Assembly: GCA_033065855.1 (NCBI GenBank)
Contig: JAVXUO010001536.1
Span: 62,001 to 126,000, forward strand
Source of the DNA: Escallonia rubra
Lineage: Eukaryota > Streptophyta > Magnoliopsida > Escalloniales > Escalloniaceae
Length of the DNA: 64,000 nucleotides
Reading direction: 5' to 3'
Each line of letters opens with the position of its first letter. Positions within the stretch are counted from its first letter, which is position 1. Position numbers and translations under genes: made by a program. This document shows, in pieces, positions 63,749 to 64,000 of the stretch. Under the pieces are notes generated by a model. It was given only the letters and a program-made list of their open reading frames with translations. It was not told the DNA's origin and did no database searches.

Positions 63749-64000
63749 AAATATGTATATAGCAACAATCTCTTTCTATGTTTCAAGGGATTTTCGTTAG
63801 GTTTTATAGGATTATGCCTTTATCCAGTTTGCTTTACTTCTTATGAAAGGAGGAGACTTTGTTTTGATGATATTTATTCTTGTTTCAGGTGGCTGGCATT
63901 ATTTTGACATGTTTTTTTATGGTGGGATGGCGATTTGACATGTAGTTCATCTATTAGTCCTTTGATTTATATGTTCTGTCGAAGCAGGCAATCCATTGGG
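63749..64000. other. Flank of solo LTR C, no gene supported
   Basis: TTCTTGTTTCAG at 63,876-63,887 looks like an intron acceptor, and the next frame reads VAGIILTCFFMVGWRFDM before a stop. This is too short to call. A similar TTGTTTCAGGT occurs at about 50-60. Confidence 0.3.

Overview
This window is nuclear DNA of a flowering plant. No intact host gene can be supported; almost everything is transposable elements and the debris around them. The signs are a Tat-lineage Ty3/gypsy retrotransposon with very long LTRs, a FAR1-type Mutator-like element (MULE), a TTF/DUF4371 hAT transposon, Pack-MULEs carrying plant gene pieces, introns with plant-like GTAAGT...AG borders, and AT-rich spacers. I cannot name the species; a eudicot with a large genome is a guess.

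Layout. 1-2.4 kb: AT-rich spacer. 2,439-3,369: short MULE with 9-bp target duplication. 4,224-24,991: Ty3/gypsy Tat-type element (LTRs 2.8 and 3.1 kb), decayed, with an antisense plant-mobile-domain (PMD) ORF in its 3' half and a 2.9-kb solo LTR (16,687-19,585) inside it. 25.5-28.25 kb: spacer with a lone exon of a cysteine-rich receptor-like kinase. 28,299-42,449: a 14.15-kb MULE with long terminal inverted repeats, a + strand FAR1/MULE/SWIM transposase, a - strand gene with PMD and ULP1 protease regions, and between them a 24-copy, ~167-bp satellite array with a duplicated 8-monomer block. 44.0-46.05 kb: AT-rich degenerate tandem array, one part of which is an unoccupied paralogue of the gypsy insertion site. 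47.46-47.85 kb: relic of a DUF167 (UPF0235) host gene. 48.3-50.04 kb: Pack-MULE with a histone H1/HMGA-type H15 exon and a triplicated antisense fragment of an unknown small membrane-anchored protein. 51.9-63.75 kb: a deep nest: solo LTR (-) containing solo LTR (+) of the same family, which contains a TTA-flanked PIF/Harbinger-type MITE (itself hit by a Pack-MULE with a PB1-domain gene fragment) and a 3.76-kb hAT transposon.

How the parts relate. The large MULE is built like maize MuDR: two convergent genes, each apparently driven from a promoter in its own TIR and each with a long 5'-UTR intron whose donor lies in the TIR. Its second gene pairs a PMD with a SUMO-type protease, and an unrelated retroelement 15 kb away also carries a PMD ORF. 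Two related Pack-MULEs carry pieces of at least three host genes. Insertion order is readable from nesting and target duplications: older AT-rich repeats and solo LTRs first, then the gypsy element, MITE, hAT and Pack-MULEs.
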